Below, in pieces: positions 44,374-48,017 of a DNA stretch of 48,017 nt (position 1 is its first letter; each line of letters opens with the position of its first letter). The DNA is from a virus. The stretch covers positions 1-48,017 of the IMG/VR virus record IMGVR_UViG_3300009551_000023; one strand, 5' to 3'. The position numbers and the translations under genes are program-made. The notes below the pieces were generated by a model. The model was not told where the DNA came from and searched no databases. It saw nothing but the letters and a program-made list of their open reading frames with translations.

Positions 44374-46947
44374 TCAGATGAAGATATTGGCGGTGGATTG
44401 TGTGAAGGATACCGCACCGAAGACGTTACCGAACGTACCACCAGCCGATATCGAGATTGAGCAACTTGCGGAAGCAGTGCAGCCGGCAGTCGGCCCGAAC
44501 GCGATTCCGGTGATGAAGCCGAACGAGAACGACATCGCTGAAACGAGCGACCACGTAACGCCGTTGTCAGATGAAACCATCAATGGCTGCGTGTTCTGCG
44601 AGTTCAGTGCGCCCGAGATCCACTTGCCGTATCCGTACGAAACACATGCCCAGTGCTTCGTGGTGCCGGGAGTTGCGCGAATCGTCCAGTTGATTCCGTC
44701 TGTTGACGTCGCCGCCTGGTTGTTGGGATTGGTCGAAGTGTCCACCGAGGTCATCACGAAGATCCCATTCGCATAATGGATCGCGGCCCAGTTCTGCGTG
44801 CTGCCCCCTGGATTCGCCTGAACCGTCCACGTCACCCCATCGGGAGATGTCATCAGGTGAACGCCGCTGCCCTGAGGGCCGCCCACCACCACGAACAGGC
44901 CCGCACCCCACGTGATCGCCGCCGCTGGGAGATTGGTGCCCACATTTTGAAACGTCCACGTGATTCCGTCCGGCGAAGTCAAGACCCCAGGCGTTCCGAA
45001 CGTAGCCTGCGCGATGCAATATAGATCGAGATCAGGAGAATAGGCTACGTCAGCGCTGCTGGCAATCGTAGCCGGTGCCGTACGAGCGGTCCACGTGACC
45101 CCATCGGTGCTGGTCATGATATGCATGACGGATGAGATCTGGTACAAGGCGACCATCTTATCTTTGCCTGATACCATTTTTTTCACCCAGCCCGTACCGT
45201 CTGCCGGCGAACTCTGCGCGGTCCAGTCTCCCGTAAGCCCATCGGGCGAAGTTTGGATCTGCTCAGTGGTCCCCGCAAAGTTTGTTCCGTTGATCCACAG
45301 GCCGAGTGCTTCGCTGTAGGTGACGGAATAGCCCGAATCGGTTATGGCGGTGGTCTGCTGCGTCCAGGTCGATCCGTCTACGCTGGTGATGACAATCTCG
45401 GAATCAGAAAAACTACCATCGTCGCCAGTTGCCATGATCTGCGCGTACGATGCCTGAACCACGAATGGAAACGATCCCGCAGCCGTGGGCGTTCCGCTTA
45501 CAACTCCCGTGGCGGGATCGAGCGAAAGACCGTCCGGCAGTGAACCACTGGCAATTGAATAGAAAATGGCGGTGCTGCCCGACGCGGGGAAGGTGTGCGT
45601 GTAAGGCGTGCCTACTGTGCCGGACGGAGGCGAGCCGCAACCGATTGTGATGGGGCAGATCGGAAGCAGCGTAAACTGCATGTTTTCCGCACCCGAATCT
45701 GTACCAGAGCATTCCCACTCCGCAGCGACAAAGATCCCCGCCGCGTCATCGAAAGATGCAACCGCGTGCGCTCCGTATTGATTCGCTGGGTCCGTCGCGC
45801 CAGTCTGCGTGACCGCTGGAGTATTGAGTAGGAGTGTCGGCCCGCTCCAACTGGTCGGAGTGCTCCAGCTTGCAGTGCTGTATAGGACCTTCCCTGCTGG
45901 TGGAGATGCGCCGCCCTGCGAGTTGCACTGGAACAGATACAGACTGCTGTTGGAAGAGTGCGCCGACAATGAGAACGCGCGGCCAACTACGCCCGTGAAG
46001 TTTCCGAATGGCACCTCTAGCGAGGAAGAAATCACGCCAAGGGAAGTTGACGACCACGTTGGACTGTCAACGTCTGAGCCGTAGTAGAATCGCAATTCCC
46101 CATTTGGGGAGCCATCATCGAAGATTGCCGCGAAGCCTAGATCGGTCCCATACTGCACAAGGTTGCTAGTCTGATCGGGATTGACCGATACGGAGGTTAC
46201 GACCTGCTGTTCTGCGCTCCACGTTCCATCTAACGTGCGGTGGCAAACGTTGGTGTTTCCAGAACCGTCTTCGGTCCCATAAATCAGGTGAGTCTTGCCA
46301 CCGCTATCCACCAGCAAATCGGTGAAGACGTAATGGATCTGGTTGCCCGATTCATCAGGGATTGCTACCGGAGTGCCCCAACCAGAGCCATTGAAGGTCA
46401 CAAAATACATGCGGGCATAGTCGGTGCCTGCGATGTTTTCTGGTGCACCATTGTAGACCATGGCCATCGAGCCAGGGCCATACGTGACCATGCGGGCCAG
46501 AACGCCAGGCCAAGAGGTGTTCCAGACTGGTAGGGGAGTCGCCGCCGAAGTCCCGCCGTCCCACGTATCCGTCAGCGTGTCGAAGGCAAAAACGATAATT
46601 CCGCTGGTGGCCCCTGAAATCGTCGTCACGCCGACGAAGTAAACTGTGTCACCGTCGCGGCATATCGGACCTACGCCGCCGAAGCCTCCGCCCACTCCAC
46701 CGGATGAAAGCGTATCCACCGAGCCCTGTGATGTCCACGTGAGCCCGTCATCGGTGCTCTTGAAGGCATACATGTGCAGATCGCCCGAAGCGAACTGCGG
46801 GGAAGGCTCCGTCGCAATCGTGGCGAAGCCACCCTGCCGGCAGAACAGGTACGTAGCGGTAGCGGTGCGTATCCAGTTGTCGCCGCGGTTACTGCTGGTA
46901 AGATCGTACCCCTCGAAACTGTTGGGAACCGTCGTTGGGTAGCTCAT
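44374..46947 (-). CDS. Tail spike/receptor-binding protein with two Asp-box propellers
   Basis: 857 residues, ATGA-coupled to the hub gene. Residues ~1-430 form a first BNR-type propeller (STDDGLTW near 60). Residues ~437-490 form a putative Ig (He_PIG) domain (GTPYTHTF ... LPDGLSLDPATGVVSGTPTAAG). Residues ~500-830 form a second propeller with repeated S-x-D-G-x-T-W Asp boxes (SVDGSTW, STDGVTW, SPDGITW, SPDGVTW, STDGINW, SSDNGVTW). A Cys/Ser-rich tail ends the protein. Such propellers bind or cleave glycans; no sialidase Arg triad can be confirmed by eye. Confidence 0.8.
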   Translation of the reverse strand: MSYPTTVPNSFEGYDLTSSNRGDNWIRTATATYLFCRQGGFATIATEPSPQFASGDLHMYAFKSTDDGLTWTSQGSVDTLSSGGVGGGFGGVGPICRDGDTVYFVGVTTISGATSGIIVFAFDTLTDTWDGGTSAATPLPVWNTSWPGVLARMVTYGPGSMAMVYNGAPENIAGTDYARMYFVTFNGSGWGTPVAIPDESGNQIHYVFTDLLVDSGGKTHLIYGTEDGSGNTNVCHRTLDGTWSAEQQVVTSVSVNPDQTSNLVQYGTDLGFAAIFDDGSPNGELRFYYGSDVDSPTWSSTSLGVISSSLEVPFGNFTGVVGRAFSLSAHSSNSSLYLFQCNSQGGASPPAGKVLYSTASWSTPTSWSGPTLLLNTPAVTQTGATDPANQYGAHAVASFDDAAGIFVAAEWECSGTDSGAENMQFTLLPICPITIGCGSPPSGTVGTPYTHTFPASGSTAIFYSIASGSLPDGLSLDPATGVVSGTPTAAGSFPFVVQASYAQIMATGDDGSFSDSEIVITSVDGSTWTQQTTAITDSGYSVTYSEALGLWINGTNFAGTTEQIQTSPDGLTGDWTAQSSPADGTGWVKKMVSGKDKMVALYQISSVMHIMTSTDGVTWTARTAPATIASSADVAYSPDLDLYCIAQATFGTPGVLTSPDGITWTFQNVGTNLPAAAITWGAGLFVVVGGPQGSGVHLMTSPDGVTWTVQANPGGSTQNWAAIHYANGIFVMTSVDTSTNPNNQAATSTDGINWTIRATPGTTKHWACVSYGYGKWISGALNSQNTQPLMVSSDNGVTWSLVSAMSFSFGFITGIAFGPTAGCTASASCSISISAGGTFGNVFGAVSFTQSTANIFI

Positions 46948-48017
46948 CCGAACACCACCGTAAACGAAGCGATTCCATCCGCCACCTGCTGCCCGTCAGA
47001 CGCGATCACATCAGCGCTCAGCACGTCGAGATGGTTGAATTGCTCATTGATGTACGTCTCGGAGACATAGCCGGGAGCCGCCGAACTTGGAATCGTAATC
47101 GTCCACGTGTCCACAATGACGGGCGAACCCTGCGAGGTTTTGTTTATTCGCACCGTCAGATCCGATCCGATAGCCACCTTCAGCACAGCAACAATCTCCT
47201 GCCCCACCAGCGTTGCGCGAACCACAGGAGATCCAAGCGTCATCGGAGTGACGATAGGAACGATGTCGGCAATGTTTGTGCCCACGGTCGAGTCCTTCAC
47301 GAGGAACGTGCGCGGCGCTGCGATAGGCGCGAATCCATCGCCCGTATTCCCCGGTGTCGGCTGCTGGTTGTTGACAGGTCCGGTATCCGCGAGCCGCGCC
47401 AGCGTGTCTTGATACGGGGAAATCTGCGTCGAATTGATGCAGGTGACGGTATACCAGAAGCAAGGCGTTTCGGTAAACTCGAAGCCCTCCACCCAGTTGG
47501 CAACGATATCCTGCACCAGCCAGTCGCCATTGAGCAGGGTGGCCGCGCGCGCCGGAACGGTTAGATTGACGGTCAGCAGCTGGCCAACGAACAGTCCTGC
47601 GCGAATTACGACCACCGTGAAGGTTCCCGGCAAGATCGAGAATGCCGACAGGATGGCCGCCGCCTGCTGCTCGACGTCAACCTGCTGCGTTACGTTATGC
47701 GCGGTCGAGGCTATTGTCTGCGAGGTAATGCCAAGGCCAATCGCGGCGCTATTCCCCGAATCCAGTGAGCCGCCAGCCGATACATACGTGATGTAGAGCA
47801 GCGCCCCGGTTGCCGGCGCAGTCTCCAGTGTGATCGAAGTCGAACCGGGCGAATAGGTCAGCCCGAAGCTACCCATGCCCGCAATCCCGATGCTGAGCGA
47901 AACCACCGTACCGTCCACGCCACCTGTCAGAGTCGCCCCGGACCACGAGAAGTGCGAGGATGTCTCGCTGATCGCCACCGCATTGCCAGCCGCCCCGATC
48001 GCCACTGCCTGTAGATC
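46944..48017 (-). CDS. Tail hub/baseplate-type protein, C-terminal part
   Basis: Continuation of the gene that starts at 1227; bases 47895-48017 duplicate 1-123, so unique coding runs from 47894 to 46944. It contains the end of the GAAGNAVAISET...SGATLTGG module, then a domain with WYTVTCINSTQISPYQ and a final beta domain (PIVTPMTLGSPVVRATLVGQE; TVRINKTSQGSPVIVDTWTI). It is followed by the spike gene with ATGA overlap. Confidence 0.75.
   Translation of the reverse strand, partial: DLQAVAIGAAGNAVAISETSSHFSWSGATLTGGVDGTVVSLSIGIAGMGSFGLTYSPGSTSITLETAPATGALLYITYVSAGGSLDSGNSAAIGLGITSQTIASTAHNVTQQVDVEQQAAAILSAFSILPGTFTVVVIRAGLFVGQLLTVNLTVPARAATLLNGDWLVQDIVANWVEGFEFTETPCFWYTVTCINSTQISPYQDTLARLADTGPVNNQQPTPGNTGDGFAPIAAPRTFLVKDSTVGTNIADIVPIVTPMTLGSPVVRATLVGQEIVAVLKVAIGSDLTVRINKTSQGSPVIVDTWTITIPSSAAPGYVSETYINEQFNHLDVLSADVIASDGQQVADGIASFTVVFG
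47895..48017. repeat. Terminal direct repeat, copy 2
   Basis: Identical to 1-123; marks the closing point of the circular sequence. Confidence 0.95.

Noticed and set aside
1-48017. tRNA genes, insertion sequences and attachment sites
   Set aside because: No cloverleaf, transposase, integrase or att-like repeat was recognised on either strand.

Overview
The window is a tailed double-stranded DNA phage genome of the siphovirus type. The first 123 bases are repeated exactly at 47895-48017, so the contig closes into a circle of 47,894 bp. One tail gene runs across the join. I recognise small and large terminase, portal, maturation protease, cement protein, HK97-like capsid protein, connectors, tail tube, tail chaperone, a very long tape measure, a hub and a beta-propeller spike. 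I see no integrase, no phage-type repressor, no DNA polymerase, no tRNA and no recognisable endolysin, so lifestyle and lysis mechanism are open.

Almost everything lies on the minus strand. Reading that way from the top: (a) 41917 to 34499 is an early/middle block of small proteins, a single-strand annealing protein, a PD-(D/E)XK-like nuclease, a replication protein with iterons inside its gene, a DpdA-like 7-deazaguanine DNA modification enzyme and a 7-TM protein. (b) 34210 to 31242 holds a ParB-N/DNA methylase fusion and the terminase. (c) 30972 to 23736 is a tightly coupled cassette of glycosyltransferases, methyltransferases and two NAD(P)-dependent sugar-type dehydrogenases, placed between terminase and portal. 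(d) 23711 to 20986 holds portal and head accessory genes. (e) 20569 to 17790 is a cassette containing three exported proteins, one malectin-like, placed between portal and protease. (f) 17514 to 14520 is the head module, closed by a terminator. (g) 14455 runs through position 1 and round to 43760 and is the connector and tail module. Short plus-strand islands interrupt this: 17588-17866, 20593-21015 (an HK97 gp10-like gene), 31031-31255, 34261-34698 and an operon at 41996-43660. The last converges with the tail operon at a terminator beside a near-perfect parS site.

Two modes of translation initiation are visible. Genes inside operons use Shine-Dalgarno sites or ATGA, GTGA and TAATG overlaps. 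First genes of transcription units often carry a TANNNT-type hexamer only 6-7 nt before the start codon, as expected for leaderless mRNA. The host is therefore probably a bacterium that uses leaderless transcripts. Together with type I signal peptides and malectin and FkbM families, a soil bacterium such as an acidobacterium is a reasonable but weak guess.

The most interesting aspects are the two accessory cassettes: a sugar-synthesis, transfer and methylation set, and a secreted carbohydrate-binding-type set. With the propeller spike and the LamG tail protein they suggest a phage heavily invested in glycans, either decorating its own virion or altering the host surface. DpdA and the methylase suggest modified phage DNA. 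All functions are read from sequence patterns only; no database search was possible.
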